A DNA stretch of 64,000 bases from Massilia sp. WG5 (GTDB lineage: Bacteria; Pseudomonadota; Gammaproteobacteria; Burkholderiales; Burkholderiaceae_D), in assembly GCF_001412595.2 (NCBI RefSeq), contig NZ_CP012640.2:3100001-3164000 (forward strand), in the 5' to 3' direction. Below, piece by piece: positions 48,704 to 57,461 of the stretch. The notes under the pieces were generated by a model. It was not told where the DNA came from and did not search any database. It saw nothing but the letters and a program-made list of their open reading frames with translations. The first letter of the stretch is position 1; each line of letters begins with the position of its first letter. Made by a program: the position numbers and the translations under genes.

Positions 48704-48772
48704 GGCCTGCACGCGAATTCTTCGACCCACGCGTACAATGCACGCTTTGCCGTTTCCCTTCCAGTTCCAGCC

Positions 48773-50266
48773 ATGACCATCCTGCTCTCCACCCTCAACG
48801 CCCGCTACGCCCATGCTTCGCTGGGCCTGCGCTACCTGCTGGCCAATATGGGAGAGCTGCAGGAACACACCGTGCTGATGGAATTCGTCATCGGTGCGAA
48901 GACGACCGAAGTGGTCGAACGCCTGCTCGCGAAGAAACCGCGCATCGTCGGCTTCGGCATCTATATATGGAACGTCGAGGAGACGACCAAGGTCGTCGCC
49001 ATGCTCAAGCGCGTCGCTCCCGAGGTGACGGTCGTTCTGGGCGGCCCCGAGGTTTCCTACGAAACCGACAAGCAGGAAGTCGTCCGCCTGGCCGACTACG
49101 TCGTCACCGGCTGGGGCGATATCACCTTCCCCAAGCTGTGCGGCGACATCCTGCACGGCCCGAAGCCGCTGATGAAGGTCCACGCCGGCGTCCAGCCGCC
49201 GATGGCCGAGATCGCGCTGCCCTACTCCTTGTATAGCGACGAGGACATCGCCCACCGCACCATCTATGTGGAAGCCTCGCGCGGCTGCCCCTTCAAGTGC
49301 GAGTTCTGCCTGTCTTCGCTGGACAAGACCGCCTGGCCCTTCAATCTCGAGACCTTCCTGGCCGAGATGGAAGGCCTCTACCAGCGCGGCGCCCGCCTGT
49401 TCAAGTTCGTCGACCGCACCTTCAACCTGAACGTCAAGACCAGCCAGCGCATCATGCAGTTCTTCCTCGATAAGATCGCGGCCTCCCCGGAAGATCCGGT
49501 CTACGCCCACTTCGAGCTCGTCCCCGACCACCTGCCGGAGGCGCTGAAAGCGACCATCGCCCAGTTTCCGGCGGGCGCCCTGCAGTTCGAGATCGGCATC
49601 CAGAGCTTCAATCCCGAGGTGCAGTCCCTGGTCAGCCGGCGCCAGGACAATGACAAGGCCGCGGACAACATCCGCTGGCTGCACGAACACTCGCACGCCC
49701 ACCTGCACGTCGACCTGATCGCCGGCCTGCCGGGCGAAGACGTCGACAGCTTCGCGCGCGGCTTCGACAAGCTGGTGGCCCTCGGCCCGCACGAAATCCA
49801 GTTCGGGATCCTGAAGCGCCTGCGCGGCACCCCGATCATCCGCCACACCGAGCCCTTCGGGATGGTGTTCGATCCCTACCCGCCCTACACGGTGCTGGCC
49901 ACCGACCGCATCGACTTCGCCACCATGCAGCGCCTGGTGCGCTTTGCCCGCTACTGGGACCTGGTGGCGAACTCCGGCCGCTTCGCGCATACCGTCAAGA
50001 CGCTGATGGGGGACACACCCTTCGCCAGCTTCATGGCGTTTTCAAACTGGATGTATACCCGTACCGACGCCACCCACCGCATCGCCCTCGACCGCCTGGC
50101 CAGGCTGGTACAGGAATGGCTGCAGCTGCAGGGGATGGCCGAAGAAGCGGCAAAGGAACTGCTGGCCAGCGACTATGCCGGCAACGTCGACAAGACAGGC
50201 AAGCAAGCCAGGACCGAACAGAAGGCCGCCGCACCCGAGCGCCAGGTCCGCCACCTGGCGGCATGA
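48773..50266 (+). CDS. B12-binding-domain radical SAM protein (DUF4080 type)
   Basis: A 497-residue protein. Residues 1-140 form a cobalamin-binding-like Rossmann domain (ILLSTLNARYAHASLGLRYL, VGFGIYIWN, VVLGGPEVSYE); the radical SAM core follows with Cys-x3-Cys-x2-Cys in ASRGCPFKCEFCLSS near residue 170, holding the 4Fe-4S cluster that splits S-adenosylmethionine. The C-terminal region is the DUF4080 extension. Substrate is unknown. I start at the ATG at 48773; the frame runs open further upstream only through the rRNA leader. A TACAAT box at 48734-48739 may be its -10. Confidence 0.88.
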   Translation: MTILLSTLNARYAHASLGLRYLLANMGELQEHTVLMEFVIGAKTTEVVERLLAKKPRIVGFGIYIWNVEETTKVVAMLKRVAPEVTVVLGGPEVSYETDKQEVVRLADYVVTGWGDITFPKLCGDILHGPKPLMKVHAGVQPPMAEIALPYSLYSDEDIAHRTIYVEASRGCPFKCEFCLSSLDKTAWPFNLETFLAEMEGLYQRGARLFKFVDRTFNLNVKTSQRIMQFFLDKIAASPEDPVYAHFELVPDHLPEALKATIAQFPAGALQFEIGIQSFNPEVQSLVSRRQDNDKAADNIRWLHEHSHAHLHVDLIAGLPGEDVDSFARGFDKLVALGPHEIQFGILKRLRGTPIIRHTEPFGMVFDPYPPYTVLATDRIDFATMQRLVRFARYWDLVANSGRFAHTVKTLMGDTPFASFMAFSNWMYTRTDATHRIALDRLARLVQEWLQLQGMAEEAAKELLASDYAGNVDKTGKQARTEQKAAAPERQVRHLAA

Positions 50267-50332
50267 AGGTAGCAGGCACACGCTACCGCAGAGCGTGTGG
50301 CAGCTACCGCGAATCTCTTTTACACTGGTGTA

Positions 50333-51466
50333 ATGCGGATTGAAAATGCGCCAACATTAATTATCGAACATCCCACCGGCCAGGAGCAATCCGTGGTGGC
50401 GCGCGGCGTATGGCAGGTTCACGCGCTGGCCAGGCGTGGGGCGCTCAAGAGCATCAACAAGACCCTGGCCGGGCTGGCTGGCAAGCCTTCGCTGGCCTGG
50501 GACCTGTCGGAAGTAGCGAGCCTCGACCACATCGGTGCCCAGATGTTCTGGAGCGCCTGGGGCAATCAACGCCCCAGTCTGCTGAAGCTCGACCCGCGGC
50601 AGGAAGAACTGTTCGCGCGCATCGAGAAAGCCGGCCACATCGACCTGCCGCGGGTGCGCAGCAGTCCCCTGAACTGGGTAATCAAGCTGGGTTCGGGGGT
50701 GCTGTCCTTCTTCGAGCACATGAAGGCGGTGGTGATCCTGATCGGCCAGGTGGTGCAGGATGTCGGCCGCTTCATCCGCCATCCGATGGCGGGGCCGTGG
50801 AAGGAAATCTCGGCCAACATCTACCATTCCGGCTTCCAGGCGCTGGGCATTACGGCGCTGGTGGGCTTCCTGATCGGGATCGTGCTCTCTTACCTGTCGG
50901 CCCAGCAGCTGCGCATGTTCGGCGGCGACATCTACCTGGTCAACATCCTCGGCATGGCCGTCATCCGGGAGCTCGGGCCGCTGCTGGCGGCGATCCTGGT
51001 GGCGGGCCGCTCCGGTTCCTCGATCACGGCCCAGCTCGGGGTAATGCGGGTGACCGAGGAGCTCGACGCGATGCTGGTCATGGGCATCTCGCACGGCTTC
51101 CGGCTGATCATGCCGAAGGTGATCGCGCTGGCGATCGCGATGCCGCTGCTGGTGGTGTGGACCGACTCCATGGCCCTGCTGGGCGGCATGCTGGCGGCCA
51201 AGGTCGAACTGCACCTGGCGCTGCGCTACTTCATCCAGAAACTGCCGTCGGCGGTGCCGATCGTGAACTACATGATCGGCCTGGGCAAGGGCGTCGTGTT
51301 CGGCATGCTGATCGCCCTCACCGCTTGCCACTTCGGCCTGCGCATCAAGCCGAACACCGAAAGCCTGGGGCGCCTGACCACGACCTCGGTGGTCACCGCG
51401 ATCACCGTCGTCATCATGGCCAACGCCGTGTTCGCGATCGTCTTTTCGGGCGTGGGGTTCGACTGA
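50333..51466 (+). CDS. MlaE-family lipid ABC transporter permease with N-terminal STAS domain
   Basis: A 377-residue inner-membrane permease. Residues 1-100 resemble a STAS domain (WDLSEVASLDHIGAQMFWSAW), the module supplied separately as MlaB in E. coli. The MlaE domain follows with five or six membrane segments and the signature GITALVGFLIGIVLSYLSA, VIRELGPLLAAILVAGRSGS and the EELDAM motif that contacts the ATPase. I use the Met at 50333 (MRIENAPTLIIEH). The stop codon overlaps the ATP-binding gene by one base. With the next three genes it forms a retrograde or anterograde phospholipid transport system. Confidence 0.9.
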   Translation: MRIENAPTLIIEHPTGQEQSVVARGVWQVHALARRGALKSINKTLAGLAGKPSLAWDLSEVASLDHIGAQMFWSAWGNQRPSLLKLDPRQEELFARIEKAGHIDLPRVRSSPLNWVIKLGSGVLSFFEHMKAVVILIGQVVQDVGRFIRHPMAGPWKEISANIYHSGFQALGITALVGFLIGIVLSYLSAQQLRMFGGDIYLVNILGMAVIRELGPLLAAILVAGRSGSSITAQLGVMRVTEELDAMLVMGISHGFRLIMPKVIALAIAMPLLVVWTDSMALLGGMLAAKVELHLALRYFIQKLPSAVPIVNYMIGLGKGVVFGMLIALTACHFGLRIKPNTESLGRLTTTSVVTAITVVIMANAVFAIVFSGVGFD

Positions 51467-52299
51467 TGCAGCAGGCACTCAACCGCAAACCGGACGAAAA
51501 AGTCGGACCGCCGGTGGTCCAGATCCGCAATCTCTGGACCCGTTTCGGCCGCACCGTGGTGCACCAGGACCTGAACCTCGATATTTACGCCGGCGAGATC
51601 TTGTCGATCGTCGGTGGCTCCGGCACCGGCAAGACCGTGCTGCTGCGCCAGATGCTGGGCCTGGAGCATCCTTCCAGCGGCTCGGTGACCGTGTTCGGCG
51701 AGGACGTCAGCAGCGCCAGCCCGGAACAGCTGCAGCGCATGCGCAACCACTGGGGCATGCTGTTCCAGCAGGGCGCCCTGTATTCGGCGTTGACGGTGTT
51801 CGACAACATCGCCCTGCCGCTGCGCGAGCTGCGCGCCCTGCCCGAGAACGTGATCCGCGACGCCGTGCTGCTGAAGATGGACATGGTGGGGCTGGGACCG
51901 GGCGACGCCAACAAGATGCCGTCCGACCTGTCCGGCGGGATGATCAAGCGCGCCGCCCTGGCGCGCGCCCTGGCGCTCGAACCCCAGCTGTTGTTCCTGG
52001 ATGAGCCCACCGCCGGCCTGGATCCCGACCTGTCGGACACCTTCGTGGAGCTGATCCAGACCCTGCACAACGAGCTGAAGCTGACCGTGGTGATGGTCAC
52101 GCACGACCTGGACACGCTGTTCGCGCTGTCTTCCCGCATCGCCGTACTGGCCGAGAAGCACGTGCTCGCAGTCGGCCCCGCATGCGACGTGCTGCGGGTG
52201 AAGCATCCCTTCATCAAACAATTTTTCCTCGGTCCGCGCGGCCAGCGCGCGCTGGAAGTGCTGGAGGAACGCTACGCAGGAAAGGAATCGGAAGACTGA
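51466..52299 (+). CDS. mlaF: Mla-type ABC transporter ATP-binding protein
   Basis: A 277-residue ATPase. Walker A is GGSGTGKTVLLRQ, the Q-loop is FQQGALYSALTVFDNI, the signature is DLSGGMIKRAALARA, Walker B is LLFLDEPTAGLDP and the switch His is in VTHDL. The GALYSALTVFDN sequence and C-terminal extension are typical of MlaF/Ttg2A rather than other importers. It energises the MlaE-like permease encoded just before it, with which it overlaps (TGATG). Confidence 0.92.
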   Translation: MQQALNRKPDEKVGPPVVQIRNLWTRFGRTVVHQDLNLDIYAGEILSIVGGSGTGKTVLLRQMLGLEHPSSGSVTVFGEDVSSASPEQLQRMRNHWGMLFQQGALYSALTVFDNIALPLRELRALPENVIRDAVLLKMDMVGLGPGDANKMPSDLSGGMIKRAALARALALEPQLLFLDEPTAGLDPDLSDTFVELIQTLHNELKLTVVMVTHDLDTLFALSSRIAVLAEKHVLAVGPACDVLRVKHPFIKQFFLGPRGQRALEVLEERYAGKESED

Positions 52300-52300
52300 T

Positions 52301-53248
52301 ATGGAAAACAGATCATATGCGCTGATGACGGGCTTCTTCACGGTCGCGCTGCTGGTGGCGGCGGTCCTGATCGGACTGTGGTTCAACCGCGACCGCACCA
52401 CCATGCACCCCTACGAGATCGTCACCACCCAGACCATTCCCGGCCTGAACCCGCAGGCCGCGGTGCGCTACCGCGGCCTGGAGGTCGGGCGCGTCGACGA
52501 CATCGTGTTCGACCCGCGCGTCACCGGCCAGATCCTGATCAAGCTGTCGATCGCCGATAACGCGCCGGTCACCACCACCACCTTCGCCTCGCTCGGCTAC
52601 CAGGGCGTGACCGGCATCGCCTTCATCCAGCTGGACGACGACCGTACCGGCTCCCCGCTGCTGGCCAGCGACAAGAACCACGTGGCGCGTATCCCGCTGC
52701 GCCCCGGCCTGCTGGACCAGCTGGAAAAGCGCGGCTTGTCCATCCTCGAGAAGACCGAGCAGATCACGAACAGCCTGAACAACATCGTCAGCCAGGAAAA
52801 CGCCGACAAGATCACGCACGCCGTCGACAACATCAGCAAGGCCGCCGAGGCCTATGCGGAGATCCCGAAACAGCTGCAGCCGACCCTGGCGCGCATGCCG
52901 GAGCTGACCGCCAAGCTGGATCGCACCATGAGCTCGGTGAACGAACTGTCCACCAGCGCCACCAGCGCGGTGCGCAACTACGACCGCCTGGCCACCAACC
53001 TGCAGGCGCCGGGCGGGCCGATCGACCGCGCAGCCGGCGCCATCGCCTCGCTCGAAGGCGTGACCTCGAACCTGGAGATGCGCACCCTGCCGCACCTGAC
53101 CGAGATGACCGACGAGGCCCGCATCTCGCTGCGCGCCGTGCGCCGCACCGTGACGAATATCGGCGACCGCCCGCAGAGCATTCTGTTCGGCAGTCCCAAG
53201 GCCCAACCCGGCCCCGGCGAACCCGGCTTCGTCCCTCCGACCAAATGA
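52301..53248 (+). CDS. mlaD: MlaD/MCE-domain periplasmic lipid-binding protein
   Basis: A 315-residue protein anchored by one N-terminal membrane segment (residues 7-27), then an MCE domain (about 38-120: GLNPQAAVRYRGLEVGRVDDI) that forms a hexameric ring carrying lipid, then a long helical region (130-270) and a Pro-rich end. It is longer than E. coli MlaD (about 180 residues) and more like PqiB/LetB or Mycobacterium-type single-MCE proteins with helical needles. One base separates it from the ATPase gene. Confidence 0.9.
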   Translation: MENRSYALMTGFFTVALLVAAVLIGLWFNRDRTTMHPYEIVTTQTIPGLNPQAAVRYRGLEVGRVDDIVFDPRVTGQILIKLSIADNAPVTTTTFASLGYQGVTGIAFIQLDDDRTGSPLLASDKNHVARIPLRPGLLDQLEKRGLSILEKTEQITNSLNNIVSQENADKITHAVDNISKAAEAYAEIPKQLQPTLARMPELTAKLDRTMSSVNELSTSATSAVRNYDRLATNLQAPGGPIDRAAGAIASLEGVTSNLEMRTLPHLTEMTDEARISLRAVRRTVTNIGDRPQSILFGSPKAQPGPGEPGFVPPTK

Positions 53249-53262
53249 ATCATGAGGAAACC

Positions 53263-53901
53263 GTGATCTTGAAAACGCACCGTTTCATCGCCGTCCTGGC
53301 TGCCGCCGGCCTGCTCCTCGGCGGCTGCGCCTCGCAGAAGGGCGAACCGACCACCCAGTTCGATTTCGGCCCGGCCACCCCGCCCGCCGCCGCGCAGGCG
53401 GCGCAGCCTGCCGCGATGCCCGCGGCGTCGATCGGCGCGATCGTCGTCACCGACGTTACCGGCTCGAGCGCCCTCGACAGCGAGCGCATGTTCTACCGCC
53501 TCGGCTATGCCGACGCCCTGCAGGCGCGCTCGTATGCGAACAGCCGCTGGACTGCGAATCCGCTGCAGATGATGACCCAGCGCCTGAAGACCCGGATCGG
53601 CCAGTCCGGCGCCAAGGTGCTGTCGGAAACCGACGCCTCGAACGGCATCCCGATCCTGCGCGTCGACGTCGACGAATTCGTCCACAGCTTCAGCAGCGCG
53701 GCGCAGAGCGAAGGCCAGGTGGCGCTGCGCGCCTCAGTCTTCCGCGGCCACGTGCTGGTCGACCAGCGCAGCTTCACCCGCAGTACCGCCGCGAACACGC
53801 CTGATGCGGCCGGCGGCGCACGCGCGCTGGCCGCCAGCACCGACGCCATCGCCGCCGACATCGTGAGCTGGCTTGGCACCCTCGACCTGACCCGCCGATG
53901 A
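53263..53901 (+). CDS. ABC-type transport auxiliary lipoprotein (PqiC-like)
   Basis: A 212-residue lipoprotein with lipobox LLGGC near residue 21, expected on the inner leaflet of the outer membrane. The family (ABC_trans_aux, PF03886) accompanies MCE systems and docks the periplasmic conduit. I prefer the GTG at 53263, with GAGGA five bases upstream and a normal signal peptide (MILKTHRFIAVLAAAGLLLG), over the ATG at 53245 that overlaps the preceding stop. The central VTGSSALDSERMFYRLGYADALQARSY region is typical of the fold. Confidence 0.85.
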   Translation: MILKTHRFIAVLAAAGLLLGGCASQKGEPTTQFDFGPATPPAAAQAAQPAAMPAASIGAIVVTDVTGSSALDSERMFYRLGYADALQARSYANSRWTANPLQMMTQRLKTRIGQSGAKVLSETDASNGIPILRVDVDEFVHSFSSAAQSEGQVALRASVFRGHVLVDQRSFTRSTAANTPDAAGGARALAASTDAIAADIVSWLGTLDLTRR

Positions 53902-55025
53902 CCGACACGCACGACCCGGCACGGCCGCGCGCGTCGCCGGTCGCGCGCGCCGCCCTGCTGGCCTACCTGCTGCTGATCGTCTACGCAAGCTGGTTTCCGT
54001 TTTCCGGCTGGCGCAGCAGCGGGCTGTCGCCGTTCGCCTTCCTGAACCTGCAGCCGCAACGTTACTGGACCGGCTTCGACGTCATGGTCAACATCGTCGG
54101 CTACATGCCGCTCGGCGTGCTGCTGGTGCTGGCCCTGCATCCGCTGGTGCGCGGCGCCTGGGCGGTGGTGGTCGCGGCCCTGTGCGGGCTGCTGGTGTCG
54201 GGCCTGATGGAGACCGTACAGAACTACCTGCCCAGCCGCGTGCCCTCGAACCTCGACCTGCTGACGAATGCCGGCGGCTGCCTGGCCGGCGCGGTGCTCG
54301 GACTGTTCTTCGCCCCGCTGCTGCTCGACCACAGCCGCCTGCAGCGCCTGCGCCAGCGCTGGTTCGCCGCCTACGCCAGCCAGGGCCTGGTGCTGATCGC
54401 GCTGTGGCCACTGGCCCAGGTCTACCCGCAGGGTTACCTGTTCGGCAATGGCCAGATCCTGCCGCTGCTGTCGGAATGGCTGTCCGAATGGCTCGACACC
54501 GACATCGACCTGGTCACCATGATCCGCGGCAGCGCCGGCATGACGGTCGAGCAGTACTGGCTGTCGGAGATCGTGATCACGGCCTGCGGCATGACCGGCG
54601 CCGCCCTCACCCTGCTGTGCCTGACGCGCCGCACCGCGCCGCGGCTCTGGCTGATGCTGGCGCTGGTCTTCACGGCCCTGCTGGTCAAGACCCTGGCCAG
54701 CTCGCTGTTCTTCTCCCCCGAAAATGCCCTCACCTGGATCACGCCCGGCGCCCAGGGCGGCTTCCTGATCGGCCTGATCATGCTGGCCGGCCTGGCCTTC
54801 GCGCCCCAGGTCGCACAGCGCCGCCTGGCCGTGGTGACCCTGGTGCTGTCCCTGATCGTCGTAAACACGATCCCGGCCAACCCGTATTTCGTCGCCACCC
54901 TGCAGGCCTGGCAGCAGGGTAAATTCCTGAACTTCAACGGCGCGGCGCAGTTCATCGGCATGGCCTGGCCCTTCCTGGCACTCTGGTTCCTGCTGCTGCC
55001 CTCGCACCGCCTGAACCGTCAATGA
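53898..55025 (+). CDS. VanZ-like family membrane protein
   Basis: A 375-residue integral membrane protein with about nine or ten membrane segments. The N-terminal half matches VanZ (LLIVYASWFPFSGW, DVMVNIVGYMPLGVLLVL, ETVQNYLPSRVPSNLDLLTNAGG). VanZ homologues are of unsettled function; one confers low-level teicoplanin resistance. Its ATGA overlap with the lipoprotein gene suggests it is translated as part of the lipid transport operon. Confidence 0.88.
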   Translation: MTDTHDPARPRASPVARAALLAYLLLIVYASWFPFSGWRSSGLSPFAFLNLQPQRYWTGFDVMVNIVGYMPLGVLLVLALHPLVRGAWAVVVAALCGLLVSGLMETVQNYLPSRVPSNLDLLTNAGGCLAGAVLGLFFAPLLLDHSRLQRLRQRWFAAYASQGLVLIALWPLAQVYPQGYLFGNGQILPLLSEWLSEWLDTDIDLVTMIRGSAGMTVEQYWLSEIVITACGMTGAALTLLCLTRRTAPRLWLMLALVFTALLVKTLASSLFFSPENALTWITPGAQGGFLIGLIMLAGLAFAPQVAQRRLAVVTLVLSLIVVNTIPANPYFVATLQAWQQGKFLNFNGAAQFIGMAWPFLALWFLLLPSHRLNRQ

Positions 55026-55087
55026 GCCAGAACGGCGTATCATAGCGGTCAATCACAGCCCTGATCCGGGCGCCATTCGAGAACGAC

Positions 55088-55414
55088 ATGAGCGACGACA
55101 AACCATTTTATGAACACCACGTGTTCTTCTGCATGAACGTGCGCGAAGGCGAAGGCTGCCGCCCCAGTTGCGGCAAACACGGCGCCGAAACCGCCCAGAA
55201 GCACGCCAAGAAACGCATTAAGGAACTGGGCCTGAACGGCCAGGGCAAGGTGCGCATCAACCAGTCCGGCTGCCTGGACCGCTGCGAAGAGGGGCCGGTG
55301 GTGGTGGTCTACCCGCAGGGCACCTGGTACACCTATGTCGACACCTCCGACATCGACGAGATCATCGACCGCCACCTGCTGAAGGGCGAAGTGGTCGAGC
55401 GCCTGAAAATCTGA
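55088..55414 (+). CDS. Thioredoxin-like [2Fe-2S] ferredoxin domain protein
   Basis: A 108-residue protein beginning MSDDKPFYEHHVFFCMN. Cysteines in FFCMN, GCRPSC and GCLDRCEEGPVVVVYP are arranged as in the thioredoxin-like 2Fe-2S ferredoxins related to the NuoE fold. The role of the stand-alone form is not known; it may supply electrons to an unidentified partner. It stands 62 bp after the VanZ-like gene and 14 bp before the hydrolase gene. Confidence 0.88.
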   Translation: MSDDKPFYEHHVFFCMNVREGEGCRPSCGKHGAETAQKHAKKRIKELGLNGQGKVRINQSGCLDRCEEGPVVVVYPQGTWYTYVDTSDIDEIIDRHLLKGEVVERLKI

Positions 55415-55428
55415 ACGACGCCGCATCA

Positions 55429-56070
55429 ATGAACAAGCATTCGCAAAAGTTTTACCTGACCGGCCACGCCGGCAAGATGGAGTGCCTCCTGGACGAGCCG
55501 GAAGGGGAGCCGGGAAGCGCACCGCGGGGCATCGCCCTGGTGGCCCACCCGCACCCGCTGTACGGCGGCACGATGGAAAACAAGGTCGCGCAGACGCTGG
55601 CGCGCGCTTTCGTCGGCCTCGGCTACGTGACGGCCCGCTTCAATTTCCGCGGCGTCGGCGAGTCCGAAGGCACCTATGACGACGGTCGCGGCGAAGTGGA
55701 CGACATGGAGATCATGCTCGACCACATGCTCAAGGAATATCCCGGCCTGCCCTTCACGCTGGCCGGCTTCTCCTTCGGCACCTTCGTGCAGGCCCAGCTG
55801 CAGCAGCGCCTGGAAGCCCAGGGCCGCCCGGCCGAGCGCCTGGTGCTGGTCGGGACCGCGGCCGGCAAATGGCCGATGCCGCCGGTGCCGGCGGACTCGA
55901 TCCTGATCCACGGCGAACTTGACGATACGATCACGCTGCAGCAGGTGTTCGACTGGGCGCGCCCGCTCGACATCCCAGTCACCGTGATTCCAGGCGCCGA
56001 TCATTTCTTCCACCGCAAGCTCGTTCACATTAAAAATCTTGTCGCGCAAATGTGGCGGCGTGACATTTGA
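55429..56070 (+). CDS. Alpha/beta hydrolase (COG2945 type)
   Basis: A 213-residue cytoplasmic hydrolase without a lid domain. LVAHPHPLYGGTMENKV, the FRGVGESEG segment, the nucleophile elbow GFSFG (Ser near residue 115) and the C-terminal DHFFH with the catalytic His are family marks. Substrate is unknown. It follows the 2Fe-2S gene by 14 bp and may be co-transcribed with it; this pairing is common in betaproteobacteria. Confidence 0.9.
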   Translation: MNKHSQKFYLTGHAGKMECLLDEPEGEPGSAPRGIALVAHPHPLYGGTMENKVAQTLARAFVGLGYVTARFNFRGVGESEGTYDDGRGEVDDMEIMLDHMLKEYPGLPFTLAGFSFGTFVQAQLQQRLEAQGRPAERLVLVGTAAGKWPMPPVPADSILIHGELDDTITLQQVFDWARPLDIPVTVIPGADHFFHRKLVHIKNLVAQMWRRDI

Positions 56071-56090
56071 GGCGATCACTGGCCTATAAT
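56060..56090 (+). promoter_or_regulatory. Sigma-70 promoter upstream of the carboxypeptidase gene
   Basis: A perfect TATAAT (56085-56090) with -35 candidate GTGACA (56060-56065) at a 19-bp spacing. It overlaps the end of the hydrolase gene. Transcription would start near 56097 and carry the whole 144-bp palindromic element in the leader of the carboxypeptidase mRNA. Confidence 0.5.
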
Positions 56091-56107
56091 GGTCTGTCTT
56101 TTTTCTA

Positions 56108-56251
56108 GGCAATGCTTCAGGGAACCTCGCAAACCTGCTGCGCGTTGCATTTCTGACCTGCGATGCTCGCTGTACTCTCGTACAGCTGCGCTTCTCGATC
56201 AGAACTGCTGCCGCTCGCGACGGTTTTCGAGATCCCCTTAAAGGCATTGCC
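56108..56251. repeat. 144-bp intergenic element with terminal inverted repeats
   Basis: The ends GGCAATGC (56108-56115) and GCATTGCC (56244-56251) are perfect inverted repeats, extended imperfectly by TTCAGGGA and TCCCCTTAAAG. Inside, a central GTAC-tctc-GTAC hairpin is flanked by CTGCGATGCTCGCT and AGCTGCGCTTCTCG, themselves partly complementary. The core is shared with 5340-5466. The layout suggests a small non-autonomous element (MITE- or REP-like) rather than a gene. Confidence 0.75.
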
Positions 56252-56289
56252 AATGCGTCATCGTCCCTTCTGATTTCCTCTTGCCTCCC

Positions 56290-57438
56290 ATGAAAAAGTT
56301 AATCGCGGCCTTCGCCGCCAGTGCCCTCCTGATGTCGGCCGCCAACGCACAGCAAGTGCCGGCCCCGCAAATCGCCGCCCGTTCCTGGACGCTGCTGGAT
56401 GCCACCAGCGGCCAGATCATCGCCTCGCAGGATGCCGACATGCGCATCGAGCCGGCCTCGCTCACCAAGGTCATGACCGCCTACGTGGTGTTCGGCGCCA
56501 TCCGCGACAAGAAGATCACGCTGGACCAGATGGTCAACGTGTCGAAGCGCGCCTGGAAGGTCGACGGCAGCAGTTCGAAGATGTTCATCGACCCGGCCAC
56601 CCCGGTATCGATCAAGGATCTGCTGTACGGCCTGATGATCCAGTCGGGTAACGACGCCGCCGTGGCGCTGGCCGAAGCGGTCGCCGGCGACGAAGGCACC
56701 TTCGTCCACCTGATGAACGAACAGGCCCAGCAGATGGGCATGAAGAACACGAAGTTCGCCAATCCGCACGGTCTGCCCAGCCCGGACAACTATTCGACCG
56801 CACGCGACCTGTCGATCCTGGCTTCGCACGAGATCAAGGACTTCCCCGAGTTCTACAAGATCGACTCGATCAAGGAATTCACTTATAACAAGATCAAGCA
56901 GCAGAACCGCAACCGTCTGCTGTGGCTCGACCCGACCGTGGACGGTCTGAAGACCGGCCACACCGAAGCCTCGGGCTTTTCGATGATTGCCTCGGCCCAC
57001 CGTCCGAACGGCCCGTCGGGCGAGCGCCGCCTGATCTCGGTGCTGTCCGGCGCCACCTCGGACGGCAACCGTACCGCCGAAAGCCAGAAGCTGCTGAACT
57101 GGGGCTTCCAGAACTTCGACACCGTCAAGCTGTACTCGAAGGGCCAGGCGATCGCCACCCCGGAAGTGTGGAAGGGCTCGAAGTCGACCGTGAAGATCGG
57201 CTTCCCCAACGACGTGCTGGTGACCGTGCCGAAGGGCGTGGCGCAGAAAATGAAGCCGGTCCTCGAGCGCAAGGACCCGCTGGTCGCCCCGCTGGCCCTG
57301 AACGGCCGCGTCGGCACGCTGAAGATGATGGTCGACGGCAAACCGCTGCTGGCGCTGCCGGTGGTGTCGCTGGAAGAGGTGTCGGAAGCGACCATCATCG
57401 GGCGCGCGTGGGACTCGATGCGTTTGTGGATGAAGTAA
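56290..57438 (+). CDS. dacC: D-alanyl-D-alanine carboxypeptidase (PBP5/6 family)
   Basis: A 382-residue low-molecular-weight penicillin-binding protein with signal peptide (cleavage near ANA-QQVPAP, residue 20). Active-site motifs are Ser57-Leu-Thr-Lys60, Ser119-Gly-Asn121 and Lys221-Thr-Gly223. It removes the terminal D-Ala of peptidoglycan stem peptides in the periplasm. The C-terminal domain (about 275-360) and final amphipathic stretch RAWDSMRLWMK anchor it to the membrane. Start at 56290 (MKKLIAAF); the ribosome site is poor, the bases before the ATG being CT-rich. Confidence 0.93.
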   Translation: MKKLIAAFAASALLMSAANAQQVPAPQIAARSWTLLDATSGQIIASQDADMRIEPASLTKVMTAYVVFGAIRDKKITLDQMVNVSKRAWKVDGSSSKMFIDPATPVSIKDLLYGLMIQSGNDAAVALAEAVAGDEGTFVHLMNEQAQQMGMKNTKFANPHGLPSPDNYSTARDLSILASHEIKDFPEFYKIDSIKEFTYNKIKQQNRNRLLWLDPTVDGLKTGHTEASGFSMIASAHRPNGPSGERRLISVLSGATSDGNRTAESQKLLNWGFQNFDTVKLYSKGQAIATPEVWKGSKSTVKIGFPNDVLVTVPKGVAQKMKPVLERKDPLVAPLALNGRVGTLKMMVDGKPLLALPVVSLEEVSEATIIGRAWDSMRLWMK

Positions 57439-57459
57439 TTCCGGCGCTGCCGGAATTAC
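57435..57459. terminator. Perfect hairpin overlapping the carboxypeptidase stop codon
   Basis: GTAATTCCGGC (57435-57445) and GCCGGAATTAC (57449-57459) give an 11-bp stem with a 3-nt loop. There is no T-run, so it may work as an mRNA-stabilising or rho-type element rather than an intrinsic terminator. Confidence 0.45.
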
Positions 57460-57461
57460 GG

